DNA from: Trileptium ribeirensis
Lineage: Eukaryota; Nematoda; Enoplea; Enoplida; Thoracostomopsidae
DNA length: 64,000 nucleotides
Assembly: GCA_030248225.1 (NCBI GenBank)
Contig: JASANE010030191.1
Coordinates: 62,001-126,000, forward strand
Direction of reading: 5' to 3'
The notes below the pieces were generated by a model that did not search any database, was not told where the DNA came from, and was given only the letters and a program-made list of their open reading frames with translations. Below, one piece after another: positions 36,269-48,144 of this stretch. Position 1 is the stretch's first letter. The number at the start of each line of letters is the position of its first letter. Both the position numbers and the translations under genes were made by a program.

Positions 36269-36349
36269 GGGCAGTTGCTGATGATATTTAGCCCGTATGG
36301 AGATATAACAAGAATCACCATCCAGCCTGATTTCACATTCGCAGCTGTT
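36269..36349 (+). CDS. RRM protein exon, helix 1 to strand 3
   Basis: An 81-base exon of 27 codons between TTATTATAG and GTAAGT, phase 0 at both ends. It encodes GQLLMIFSPYGDITRIT followed by IQPDFTFAAV. FSPYGDI is the helix 1/strand 2 turn and TFAAV is the RNP1 strand; aromatic positions fit an RNA-binding RRM. The absence of a long loop between strands 2 and 3 resembles NELF-E and hnRNP C type RRMs. NELF-E is the best guess from alignment by eye, with low certainty. Confidence 0.75.
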
Positions 36350-36560
36350 GTAAGTTTTGCAAGTTCCGTTATTGGATATTGATTTATTTTTAAACTATAA
36401 ATATTTTTGTCAATTCTCCTGGAGCAAATAGCGGATTAGCCGTTTGTGGCGATACAGCTAGAACCACTATCCTACGTGATTTTACGTTCGCAACTGTAAG
36501 TTTTGCAAAATATTGCTTCCGTTATTGACTATTGAATTTTTTATTTAAGTTTACAGATTT
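36350..36560 (+). pseudogene. Decayed tandem duplicate of the RRM exon
   Basis: 36410-36560 repeats 36262-36410, including intron sequence after the donor (GTAAGTTTTGCAA and CTTCCGTTATTG). The exon part has a TAG, a length change that shifts frame, and lacks clear pairing of phase, although ATTTTACGTTCGCAACTGTAAG still mirrors ATTTCACATTCGCAGCTGTTGTAAG. It cannot substitute for the intact exon without breaking the frame. Confidence 0.8.
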
Positions 36561-36699
36561 TGTCTATTGCTGCTGTATAGAATGTTGATATTTCGCTGGC
36601 TGTGTCGTTATATTATAACACGAATTTGCAATGTTCTCGTTATTTTTGCTTTACAATTTTTTTCGGAAAGAAGTCTTTATACTTTCATTAATATAAATA

Positions 36700-37010
36700 G
36701 CCTTATGGCTACGGCGGTCGATAAAAACAAACTTCTGCTGGTACAGCACGGTAAGAGGACGTATCATGTGAAGTGTACATTTCCCAGTGTTATCCTTGAC
36801 AATATCAATTTCTTAGCGAAAAGTTCTGGTTTGGTTTTGTTCAACACATGTGTAAACTTGCTTTACAGCCGACTGAGGGCGGCAAACGTCAAAACCATCG
36901 AGAACCCTGTATTTTCAGAATTGTATATTAAAGTTCTATCGATAGTAAACAATTCTACTACCATCAAGATAATAAATCTTGTATTAAAAGTATATACCGC
37001 TTTGAGATAG
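36700..37010 (+). CDS. Unrecognised open frame in the RRM intron
   Basis: From the ATG at about 36705 a frame reads MATAVDKNKLLLVQHGKRTY and continues about 100 codons to TAG/AGA-TAG at 37010. It has plausible composition but no family I recognise, and it sits between two RRM exons on the same strand. It may be a transposon fragment, a retained piece of another gene, or chance. Confidence 0.2.
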
Positions 37011-37650
37011 AATTTGGAAAACCTGGTTATACATATTTGATCTTCTCTGAACATTTATTTTATAACAATGTTATCAGAAGCACTCATTGTTTAGCAGTAG
37101 TCTTTTTAGTGTTGCTCGTAGTTTTCCTAATACAGGTGATGAAATTTTACTAAAGTAGAATATTTTTAAATACTTCGATAGAGATATCAAAAGAGAATGT
37201 GTGGTAGCGTTGGGTAAATTTTTTTGATGTTGTTTTAGCACTGGTTCAATAGTTCTTAATCGCTTATGTCGCATTTTGTTACGACTGAAAAAATGTAGTC
37301 TTATATCATCTCTCTTCGCAGTTGATGTGCTAATAACAAATTTTTACACGAAGTTCAGCAAGCATGCTAAATGATTCTCGACAAGAAGTTAATTGTTTTT
37401 CGTAATGCTTTTTGTACAGGCCGTATCGTGGAGATAATAATGGTCAGTGGCCATAAACACGGGTAGACGCAAATATGTTTCAGTGCGTTTTGCAGAGAAA
37501 AAGAATAACTCAAGTTAATTTCAAGTTATTTTGAGTAACTTAGCTGTGTAATAGGCGCAATTTTAGATTGGTTCAGGATATTGGTCGTGATCCTAAAAGT
37601 AGTGATTTTTGTTTTCAGAAGTATTTGCTATCTTATAATGGTGGTTTTAG

Positions 37651-37743
37651 CACATGGCAAATCCAATCGAAGGGGAGCGTGCCATGGAAGCAGTTCGCCG
37701 TGGGAAAGTAATATTGATGGGAAAACGCGTTGAACGTTGCATG
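37651..37743 (+). CDS. RRM protein exon, helix 2 to strand 4
   Basis: A 93-base exon of 31 codons between GGTTTTAG and the donor ATG/GTGAGC, phase 0. It reads ANPIEGERAMEAVRRGKVI followed by LMGKRVERCM, the typical strand 3-helix 2-strand 4 pattern (A-N-P-x2-x-E-R-A-x-E-A, then G-K-R-V). Together with the two preceding exons it completes one RRM of about 75 residues. Confidence 0.75.
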
Positions 37744-37927
37744 GTGAGCATTTTTGAATTTCAAAAACACTTAAATTATTTGTTACGTCTCTTATACGGA
37801 TAAAATTATTTTCAATATAGTAGTTGCGACCTTTGGTATTTTTAGCACGTATCGTGAACACAAATTTGATTAGTGGATTTTCGTTATTGTTGTTATGTGA
37901 CAAGTAATATTTCGTCTGCTTTTACAG

Positions 37928-37951
37928 AATCCATGTCGGACACAGCATTGA
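37928..37951 (+). CDS. RRM protein, probable terminal exon
   Basis: After the acceptor TGCTTTTACAG the phase 0 frame gives NPCRTQH and then TGA at 37949-37951. With this exon the RRM closes the C-terminus of the protein. The short tail is plausible but not conserved by itself, so alternative 3' exons are possible. Confidence 0.5.
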   Translation, partial: NPCRTQH

Positions 37952-37975
37952 CTATACTTACTGACGTTCACTTAC

Positions 37976-38175
37976 CTGCCGTATCCTTTATCACTCGCGA
38001 TGCCTGATTTTACGTATTTTATAACATCACTCTTAGCTCTGATTTGAGTCCCAACAGGAGTGGGCACAAGCATTGAGACGTTATCTACAAATACTTGGGT
38101 GTCATATGCTGCTGTGAATGCGTTCTTATGATGTCGTAATTGGCCGCCATAATGTTGTTGTGGTTGATATCGCAT
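37976..38175 (-). CDS. Possible first exon of an unrecognised minus-strand gene
   Basis: On the minus strand an ATG opens MRYQPQQHYGGQLRHH and continues for 66 codons through MLVPTPVGTQIRAK to KGYG, then meets a strong donor, GGCAG before GTAAGTG. Composition is protein-like and an in-frame stop lies just upstream of the ATG. No family is recognised. Its first intron would run antisense into the RRM gene, which counts against it. Confidence 0.35.
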
Positions 38176-38709
38176 TGATGGTAAATTCACCTACCACTCA
38201 GAGCTTTCGAGCTGCAGCGATGCTATTGATGGTAAAACATTTACAGTTATTGCCAGTTTTGTATTATTTTTATCAAAATAAGGTATATTTTTACCCTTTC
38301 ACTATATTTGCAACCTCCACAAGGTGTATTGTTAGCTCCATTATATTTTGTAGCCCACTGCACCATGATGCATTTTTCCTCATACCACTTTCGTGCCATT
38401 TATTTTTTAAATTTATTGTTTTCACAATATTTTTGCAGATCTATGCAGGTGGTATAATCATATAAAAGCCTTTGGTCTCATTAGACTAGTAAATTAGTTT
38501 CAATTTTAATATATAATAAAATATCTCATATTATTTTCTTCTGATCTATCTACCATATCTGTAAGGTATGTAATTTTTTAAGCTATATTTTTTCAGATCT
38601 TTAATATAGAAGTGGTATAATCATAGATGAACCATAGTCCCATTATTGTAGTCAATTGCTTTCGATCCTGCAAAATTCCTCACGTGTTGTCTCTAGAATA
38701 TATGTATAT
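38176..38709. other. No recognisable gene
   Basis: AT-rich. It contains a duplicated phrase ATATTTTTGCAGATCT / TTTTTTCAGATCT with GGTATAATCATA at 38430-38465 and 38590-38625. Confidence 0.5.
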
Positions 38710-39095
38710 CAGGGAATAACTGGAACCGAAATTTACCGGAACCGGCAACCGGATCCGGAACATGGGCTTCGAAATTTATATATAGTAAAACAGACGAAGG
38801 AAGAAATGAAGGTATAGTGGATTTAAAACGCATTAAAAATAACTTTTACATTAAACTTATTTATTGCGATGGCATTATTCCCTTTCTGAAACTTTGAAGA
38901 AACTGCGGAAGCTAATAATGTCTATTTATCAATCAATATGTCAGTTTGTGGACACCCAGAGCAAAAAATGCCTTCCAATATACACCATTGCGTATACCTC
39001 GTCAAAACCTGTCCCTTCCACCATCTATCTCATCCTGGATGAGCTGTTTACGCACTGATCGATTCACTTGGTTGGTGCGCTGCTCACAGTAATTC
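38710..39095 (+). mobile_element. Truncated family A hAT, left half
   Basis: Starts CAGGGAATAACTGGAACC and follows the family A left half (CTTCGAAATTTATATATAG, then the AAATGAAGGTATAGTGG block) to about 39000. It is cut off before the 39104 element, which lies in the opposite orientation and carries its own target duplication. Confidence 0.8.
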
Positions 39096-39103
39096 CTGGT
39101 AAC

Positions 39104-40247
39104 CAGGGAGAAACCAGAATTCAGGTTCCGGCGAAAATCGTGTTCCAGTTGCTGTTCCGGCAAAGGGCACAAACAATACCGGAACCGGAATTCCGGTTTA
39201 AAATATTTGTTTGAAATTTTCCTTATTTTTTGCTTCATGTGTGATCCAAAAACATATGTAATGTGTATTATACAATGATCAAGCTCCAATACAACCAAGC
39301 AAAGGAAAAAATTAACTAAGCAATTTGCCGTGTGAAACGTCAGTAAGGCACATAATTTCAGTAGGAATTTTTCATAATAACCTGCAGGACTTTGTTAACA
39401 AAACTAAGCCAGGTTGATGCTTGTAGCAGCTATTTTACACATTCAGAAGTCTGCGGGGTATGTTAGAATTAAACCAGTCCAACTTGGTAACAGAGTATGG
39501 ATTACGTAGAAGTACTTAGTTGTATGCTTGGTTAACATAAATTGAGTCACACACCAACAAGTGCACTTGGAAACTTTGTAAATCAGTCTACATTGAAGTA
39601 AAGTAACGTTATCTGTAACTCAGCTTGAAACTGCATTCTTGGCAGTGAACTGTATTGAAACTATGCGAGCAGTATCACAATTTGTCTCAGTTATAGCATT
39701 CTGATTAGAAATTTATTATTATTGTCATCTAACTGACGTGCACTGGTTGCCCAACGCTAGCCTAATCAGTGTCTCTGACCACTGATTAGAAAATTACCTT
39801 CTATTATTTTTTCTTAGAACCATACAAACCAATAATTTAAAGTTTCCTACAAAATAACATGTAAGAAACTTATATGTACTAAAGGGAGACGACTGGAGAC
39901 AGGGCGAAAGTGTTTATTCTACACTCCATGCGTTGTAAGCACATTCAGTTTGACGCAGCATACACAACGGTGTATTGTGGAGGGAAATTTGCTCTGGGTG
40001 TTCAAAGACCGACATATTGATCGATAAATAAACATTATTAGCTTCCTCAGGCTCTTTAAAGTTTCGGAAAAGCCATAATGCCATCGCAATAGATTAAGTT
40101 TAATGTAAAAGCAATTTTTAATACACTTTAAATCCACGGTACCTTCATTTCTTCCTTCATCTGTTTTGTTATATATAAGTTTCGATGACGGATATGCGGT
40201 TTAAATGGACTGTTCCTGTTGCTGGCTCCGGTTCCGGTTATTCCCTG
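39104..40247 (-). mobile_element. Complete non-autonomous hAT, family A, 1,144 bp
   Basis: Reverse orientation. It begins CAGGGAGAAACCAGAATTC and ends GGTTATTCCCTG. The 8-bp duplication CTGGTAAC is at 39096-39103 and 40248-40255. The internal sequence matches 911-2899 without the nested element. No transposase frame is present; the 72-codon frame at 39919-40137 is repeat sequence also seen at 1042-1374. Confidence 0.9.
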
Positions 40248-40679
40248 CTGGTAACGTATGTATGTGCAATGCTACTGAATGTTTTACGTATAGGCAATAC
40301 CTAACAAATCAGCAGGGCAGGTCCCAAGATTTGTCTTAAGTCTACTTTACCTTGTTTGACCTCCTTTAAACAAATCAGCGATCGAAACTTCGAAACAGTT
40401 TGAACGATGAGATTTGTAGATCCATAGATATCTGTCGTTCTCTGCCAACCGCTGACCATCCACAACCATAATATTGCCTCACGAAAAGGCTCACTAAAAT
40501 GCTATAAATGCTGATGATGAAGTCCAGAACATGCTGAGCGATGTACAGTCACTCACATAAGCATGTTCACAAAATATGGACGCACCTACGTCAGTATCAA
40601 GACGAAATTGCTTCTGCTGGCGTCCAAATGAACATGGGCTAGATTATAAAGCCACCGCGTTCAGCATGTTTTATAACTT

Positions 40680-41100
40680 TAATTATTTTGAAGCTACAAC
40701 AGCAAACACGCAATAACGTGGCGAAATTTGAAAAATTGATATTTCTGGCAAAAGATCAAAGAACAGTATTTGGGCCAACAGCGACCCAGAGAGTTGTCTC
40801 ACAACAAGGTGCTGTACACCAAAGTTATCGATCTGGATGAGATGATTCCGGATTTTTAGAGATAACCACTCTATATTGAGATATGAGGTGCAAAACGCAG
40901 GTACCCGCATAACTAGATTTGGCAATGAACCAGCAATGACTAGCTTTTGGTCGTTTTAACCGAGAGTTTTTGGTCAGAGCTCTAGGCGTTCCACTAAAGT
41001 TTACATCGTCATCACATTTAATATCGAACAAAAAACTTGCCGAAAACCATCCATCCGAAGATGAGTTATAAGTAACACCGACGAACAAAAAAAACTTTCA
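40680..41100 (+). repeat. Diverged family F copy
   Basis: It shares GATATTTCTGGCAAA, GGGCCAACAGCGACCC and the terminal CCATCCGAAGATGAGTTATA block before GACGAACAAAAA with the other copies. Confidence 0.5.
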
Positions 41101-41235
41101 AAATTTCTCCCCACAGCGCTCTCAGTTGAAAGTCCGGTCATTTTTTTTAGTTGGATTCGTGGAAATGTCAGGGTATGCTGTCCTTTGCAAAATGTTTTTG
41201 TTTTGTGTTTTATCTAGGTCTATAAAATTATATAG

Positions 41236-41429
41236 CCGGCGATTTAAAAGTTTTTAAGGCGCCGGATATCACGAAGAAGGCAGTTCTGTGGGAAGTGTTG
41301 GCTGTTGAGACGAGCTCTTATTTTAGCAATAACCATCGCATTATCACTAAGCTGGGTATTGCACCAGTAGCTACGCCGGTCTGTAACAAACGAAATCCAT
41401 TTTTCTTGACGAGCACGTGGTGCAGTTGA
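41236..41429 (+). CDS. Possible terminal exon of an unrecognised gene
   Basis: An acceptor-like ATATAG (preceded by a pyrimidine-rich TTTTGTTTTGTGTTTTATCTAG) is followed by 64 codons reading GDLKVFKAPDITKKAVLWEV and later LGIAPVATPVCNKRNPFF to a TGA at 41427-41429. Composition is protein-like. I do not recognise the family, no upstream exon with matching phase was found, and there is no donor inside. Confidence 0.35.
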
Positions 41430-42433
41430 TAATAGGATTTGTTATTTGACGCTTTCCACGTGTATGTGTGACGTATCTTGTTCTTGAAATGTGAGCTGAG
41501 AATTTGAAAAGATGTGTATGACGCTGGTTAGTTTAGTCGAGAGCCGTTGACGAAGGGTTGTTCAAAGAATAGTATTTCACAATTATTTCGTTTCACAGAT
41601 GGTTCGCTTTTATATATATCTACATATATTTATATAAATATGCTTGCTGAGCGTTTTCTTCACATAATGTACTATTAATAAAAGCTTTCATATGGTTGAA
41701 GGGTTAAAAATAAAATAAGTTTAAGAAGAAATTTTGTCAGTGGGCGATAACTGCCCCTCTTGCCTTGAACTGTGAGTAGAAATTAAAAAATTTTCGAAAT
41801 TTTATATTCTTCAGCGAAAAACGCTAAAATTATTGATAGGCTCAGAAACGGTGCAAAAATATCTATTAGGTTAAAAGCAACTTATCAACCAATTTTTAGT
41901 GAAATTGCCAACTTTTAAAATTTGAAGCAGGATTTTTGTAAGAAAAAATTTCTCAATTTTTATGTCATCTGGGGGTGCTTTTATCGGGGGGTTGAGCAAA
42001 AAATGCGGCCGGGGACAGCGAAAATGGCAGGGCCTATCTGCTCCCCACTTTGGAGAAGCCAGTATTTTGGACGTGCATATCGTTTCGTCTCCTTTAGCAT
42101 CATCTATTAATATTTATAAATGTAGAGTTTTGTTGTAGCACTCAATAACATTTGTTGTACCTTAGTGGTATGCAGGGTTTCATATTTTGTCTCTTGTAAT
42201 ATGTGGTTCAGACATATTTATCACTACATATGGAGGCACCCTATATTCGTGGTGTAAGGTAAATGAGGTTGAGACATTTCAGAATATTATTGCACTTTTT
42301 TAATTTCTTTACGGTAGTAAACTGGATACAGTTTTTTTTAATCTGAAGTTCTGCTAGGAATTTTTTATTTATTTTCAGTTTCACCTTAACAATCTTGCGT
42401 ACAGCTGTAGATATCAAAATTTTTTATTTTCAG
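41430..42433. other. No gene; worn repeats
   Basis: It includes a TA-rich run at 41610-41640 and a family B-like tail (GGGACAGCGAAAATGGC, then TTTGGAGAAGCCAG) at 42010-42065. Confidence 0.5.
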
Positions 42434-43248
42434 ATTATTGCTAATGGCAAAGCGGGCAAAGGAGTTCCTGGTAAATCGTCTGGTGGCGGTAAATCGAAAA
42501 AACAACGGCATGTTCCTGCTGACAAGTCAGCTTTTAAGGCACCAACTGCTGTTCAAAATCCACCTTTCTTTCCTGGTTGGTCAGCAAATTCAACAAGTTC
42601 AGGAAACGCTGCCGCAGTAAGTGGTAGCGAGTCAAGGAAGTTACCATCTGAGCCTTACAACGACTACTGTCCGTTGCAAGACCAAGACATGAACTGTGAT
42701 ATCATCAGTATTCGCCCGAGTGGTCCTGTTCTTCCAAGTGCTGCGCAATTCGTTAGATACGATACTGCAAACACCAACAGTGAACAAGTTGGAAGAAAAC
42801 AGAGAGGCAGTTCTAAAAATAGTAAAACAAAATCCCATGTAGAACAAACTGGATCTACTGACGAAGGCCAAAGACATGCTGAAAATATGATGCAGCTGAT
42901 TCAGTTGCGTCGAGAACGTGAATTGCGCGAAAACACTCAACATTCTGCTGATACTACTGCGGTCGTTGTCAACGGAGATGTGGAAATAGTTACTGATTTT
43001 AGCAGAAGCGGTAATGCTCTATCAAGCCGAAATGTCGCTGTCGGTGTTGGAAACAACGGTGTCGTCCACGCGTTAGAAAACCAGGGACAGCTTGTAAACA
43101 TAGACTCCTCACAGGACGAACTTATAGATAGAGCAAACCCGGTGTCAACAGAAACTTACAATGGTGCTAATGGCACACACGAGGAAACACCAGCGCGGCT
43201 TGAGAATGTTTCGCCACGTGAAATTGGGACTGAAGATGACTTTGTTGT
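42434..43248 (+). CDS. Large exon of an unrecognised gene, low-complexity protein
   Basis: Acceptor TTTATTTTCAG, donor GTTGT before GTAAGT, 815 bases, phase 0 to phase 2. It encodes a 271-residue, mostly disordered segment: a glycine/lysine-rich start (GKAGKGVPGKSSGGGKSKK), a serine-rich middle, a charged helix-like stretch (HAENMMQLIQLRRERELREN) and an acidic end (EIGTEDDFVV). Such a long open frame with clean splice signals is unlikely by chance. Family unknown; the low-complexity basic and acidic parts suggest a regulatory or scaffold protein, but this is inference only. Confidence 0.75.
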
Positions 43249-43851
43249 GTAAGTAGAATTATAGTTTTTATGAATTACGAATTTCAAGTAGCGGAAGGGT
43301 TTTGACAAACAATAGAAAACAGGTTTAACGAATCACTTTTTTATATGGGAAGATGTCTGAACATGAAAAATCGAATTACCAAATATTGTTCGAACTTTAT
43401 GTTGCTGGCAGTACATACAAGTGCCATATGACACCCTGTGTTTTTGCTTATATTGCGTGTGTCTATTTGGATTTCCGACTCATATTTGCAATCTAGTTTT
43501 TGGTTTAACAATTTTATGTAGGATTTACACTAAGCCAGCTGGCTTCCTAAACCGTGGAAGCTGATCTATGTTGTGTCAGCATATTTGTAGCGCAGAAGAG
43601 CCATCTGCACTCCATTTATTTAATGGTGGGGAGCATTTTATTCAATTTGCTGTGATAATTTGGGAGCCATTGTATTAGCAATCATCACTTGGTTTTTTAA
43701 TTTGGTTTCCAAATTTAACCCGATGCTTTACTTTATTACATTACATCATAACATTACGCCGGCAGTGTTGCTTGGCTATAGCGGGTAGTGTTGACGTGGA
43801 CCTATTCATTCGCCGTTATGTTATTATGGCTTTAGATTTTTATATTTTCAG

Positions 43852-44044
43852 TTGGTTACAAACCAAGCTACAGAAATATGGGAAGCTTCGCATTGTTGAC
43901 GAGCTGGAAACGTTGTTTGAACGCGTCGCTGATCGATTTACTTCAGCTACACTTCAGGATGAACTATCTCCGCTTCGATTAACACTATGTACACGACCAC
44001 ACGACGTTAGAATTGATGCAAATTATCTGTACATGGCTAATTCG
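43852..44044 (+). CDS. Next exon of the same unrecognised gene
   Basis: The acceptor ATATTTTCAG is followed by 193 bases that continue the frame of the previous exon exactly (phase 2 to phase 0). It reads WLQTKLQKYGKLRIVDELE, ERVADRFTSATLQDELSPLR, then DANYLYMANS before GTAATT. It looks helical and well conserved in type, with no low complexity. Family not recognised. Confidence 0.75.
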
Positions 44045-47000
44045 GTAATTTTTCTTTCGCGAATAATTTATTTTATGTAAACGAAGTTTCCACAATTCGT
44101 AGGCTTTATTTTACAATTAATTTACATGTTGTATGCTGCCCTGTCGACAGGGTGGTGTTGGGTGTGGGAGACTGCCTCCCACTTTCCATCTCCCCCTTGT
44201 TCGTAAGATTTTCTCCCTATGCCCGTCCCCGACTCGCCCCCATATTCAACTAAATCCAAAAATCATTTTTCAAAATTTGGTTTTTGCTATATAAATTTTT
44301 TAAGCATTAATTACCACTATTTCTAATTCTAAAACGTCGTTTTATAGCTTGAAAATACATGTACGACAGTAAAACTGTATGAAAAAATGAAATATTTAGT
44401 ATTTTTAACCAAAATTTATTCCTCCACCTTGAAATTTTTCCGAAGGATGAGCATGGGCCCTCCAAAGTTCCCCCACATTTCGAAAGGCTGTGGTCAGGAA
44501 AGGTATGTGCATCTATTATGCATTTCGTGACAGCTTGGTTTTTCATAAACCATTTTTTCCCAGTCACCTTGAGAAATTATGTAGATAGCTAAAAAGATAA
44601 AAGCATTCATGGCTTTAGTGATATCCGCTGACCGGTCCAGAATATTGAAATTTTTCTGCCAAAACAATTCGCAAAGTTTTTTTAAGTTGGTGTGTTTAAG
44701 TTATACTGAAAGTTGATGTGTAATGTCTTAACATGTGCTACGAAAACATTTCTCTACATGTGATGTAAGTTAGAATAGTTGCTAAAATAAGCCTCAGCAA
44801 ATTTGGTACAATATTGAACAGAAAATTTTATGTTTTTTGGCAGAAGATAAATTTTTTAGTTAATCTGTCCGGACCATGAACCGACCCGGTTGCATCGCTC
44901 TCTGGCTTGAAGATGGGTTTATGACTCATCTAAATTGAAAGTCATCGTATTGATAATGAGGAACCCAGCAACGGACGTCAACGTATATTGTTGTTGGGTT
45001 TTAAGCTTTCTCCAACGGTAACTGATCATTCAACATCAATTGGCACAGCATGTCGGCAAACTTAACAGTCGAAATCGGAGTTGTCACAATTTATCTTGAA
45101 CAATTCTTGGTGGTAACCAATATTTCCTAAGTGTATCTGCTCATTGTCCCTTGAGGTGTATCTACTCCTAGTATTTCATGATGATTTTAGCACACGATCT
45201 CAACAAGGACGAGTTACTTCACCCCGGAAGGATCGACCTCCAAAGCAAATGCAAACCTAATAAAATTTATTAGCAGACCCTATGTCTCCGAAACCGAAAC
45301 TGTCGTGGGTCCAGCGAAAAAATTTTTTGGTTCCATGTAAAAATATTTAGGCCTAGACCCACCTGTGTACCCAAAAAGCCTTGATATAACACGTGATATA
45401 TTCCTATTTTAAGCGTTCTGCTACTATATGATAAGCATATATTGAAATGTATATTAAGGCGTTCGGTCGTAGGAATTTATGAGCATTTGGGTACGTGTCA
45501 TTTTCGATATTTCACCGTATTTGATGTATATATGTGCTTTTCAAGTACGTTTTTGGTATTATATTTCTAGAAATTAACCATAATAAGTTTAATGGTTTTA
45601 TAACCAAAAATACTACGCACACTTTTAAATTCAATGTCATGTGTGATGCGCGAAAACGACAAATGTCGAAATATTTAAATTTGCAGATATTCGCAATCTG
45701 TCTTACAACAAATTCAGCTCAATACGAGCGATATTATTTCAAGGTGTTTACGGGCTGAGAATTAACAAAACATTAGCACTTAATTTCGACCTCAACCTCC
45801 TTAGGTTATTAAATATAATCACATGTTTCTGTAGTATCAAAAATTGTTGTAAAAAGTTGAAAACCAGTAAAGGCTCAATAATTCTACCTAGACAACTTTT
45901 AGTATTTTCGAATTTTTATTCGTTTTCGCGATATAATGTTGTCAAAAATAATAGGTTACAAACGGAAGATCATGTATGAAACAGTGACACATAGATAATA
46001 GAAAATATCACAACAAATATATAACACGGTGCCGTAAATAGGAAAATCATGTATTTCCATCAGACGGGTAGTAAATGAAATTCATTACAATATTACTGGA
46101 ATATTACGTTATCACGCTTTAGAATTCCCAAACTGAAAGAATGATAATTCAGCACAAATTAAAAAATCTTTTTATAAAAAAATTGCTGGTGAGTTAAAAC
46201 AATTTTTCAATAACCTGGTACAACCGTAATTACTCAATGTGTCTATTCATGCACATCCCGACGAACAAAAATAGAAACTTGCAATAAACAAATCGCACGA
46301 AAACAAAACGCATAAAATATATTGCATTCAGAATTATTGCAGACTACTTCATAACTCTATGTATCCAAAGCTTACAGCTATGTGCAACCAAAGTGTAACC
46401 GAATATGCAATTTCAAAACACAAACTATTAATCAGTTTGATCATATACGCCAATGTCAAATGACCAAAAATTAGCCAAACGATGTGAAACGGATCAAGTT
46501 ATGATAGACAAACTGATCACGTTTCGAAACAAATCGCCCCACACACCAATAGTGCAGATCAAAACGATCGAAATTTGGCCTAAATTGTTTTCTTTAAATA
46601 TGGACTGCAATATACGAAATTTTGTAATGGCACAATAGAACTGCAACACACATAATTTCACAAATTGTTTGTGAGCGGAAACTGCTTATGGCATAAAATG
46701 GTGAAAGGTTATACTAGTAACTCGCAATGCTAGGTAAAACGGAAATTCTAGTGCTTGTATTGTGTGCTTAGTGATCATGTTGACGTTCCTAATTTCAACT
46801 TCCTCAGCCACTTTAAGGCCTGATGACAATAATTAACCTCCCATATTTCATTCAACGCCAAATTTATTTTAATCATATATTAAAATAAAAAAATGATTTC
46901 TTTACCCAATGATGAAAAACAAAGACATTTGAAATTAATAAGTCACAAATTATAAGGAAAAATATATCTCAAAGAAGATTTTTTTGAAATAAAGGATCTC

Positions 47001-48144
47001 AACGCTTGTTTTATTTGATGCATGCAAGGCAAATACAATTGTTATTATTGTATTTAGCAATCCTGATAACCTACAGATATATACTAATAACCTAGATGCA
47101 TGTATACTGCAGGGTTTCGAAATGGTATCAAAATTTACCGAAGTTTTCTGCTGCATCGTGCCGCAGGGTTAATAACCCCCAACAATTAAAACAGCTACTA
47201 AATAGGGTTAAGTAATAAAACCAGCGTTTCGAACGGGTTAAACCATCGTTCACCTTCACCAAGCAAAAAACTCACGTTGTCAATGTTTTAAATACTTACT
47301 TTTAGAAAGTTTATGTATAAAGTTCGTGTCAATGCTAAAAAGTCGTTAGGCAAAGTTGTAGTGTTCTGAGTGAGACAAATTTGGTAGGCGGTCTCCAATT
47401 ATGATATGATGACTGGCAAAATTTATGCCCTAAAATGCTGGTTATCATGAAATGGCAAAACAAAATTTTGAATCCGTATAGGTGTTTAAAATTCAGTAAA
47501 AAACACGCAAAAACAAAGTTATGTTTACAACTAGATTATATTATGGCCTTTTCCCGTAATTTTTCACGGCCTCGTAACAAACAACACATCACTTGGCTGT
47601 ATTGGCTTAGAGACGAAGAAATTCAAAGAAATTGTACTTTGATGCGATTGTAATTCAGAGTTAACTTGATTATAATTCAGAGTAACATAGTAATTGCAAT
47701 GTTTTATCTCGGAAACACAGAATTTGGTCGAATATGAAGCTACAAGTAAGTCACAGCGAATTGCCTTTTCGGGCTATGTGCTAAACTCACAAAAAGTACT
47801 TATTTAAAGCGCAATATTCACTTTACATACATACAAAGATTTCTACGCACACAGTATCACATATCTCAAAGAATGCTGCACGACTTCTGTTAGAAGACGG
47901 TTGAAAACTAATTTTTTTCTCAGAGGAATTGTTGATACTGTAATTTACTACGATTTTGTTCTCTATTACTGTGCCCAAAACTTTACAATGTTAGTTGAGC
48001 ACAACAAAGGTAAGACCAAAGATAGGGTTAAAGTTATAGCACCAAAATCTCAGCATTTTTGATGAACACCAAGAACCGGAGATCGAATATATCTGAAGAA
48101 AATTTATATCGCACGTAAAAGTTTTCGATTCCTGCTTTCCTGCA
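44045..48144. other. Long intron sequence, no recognisable gene
   Basis: The first 4.1 kb of a probable 14-kb intron. AT-rich throughout, with a pyrimidine-rich patch at 44150-44245. Short open frames show no family features. Confidence 0.5.
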
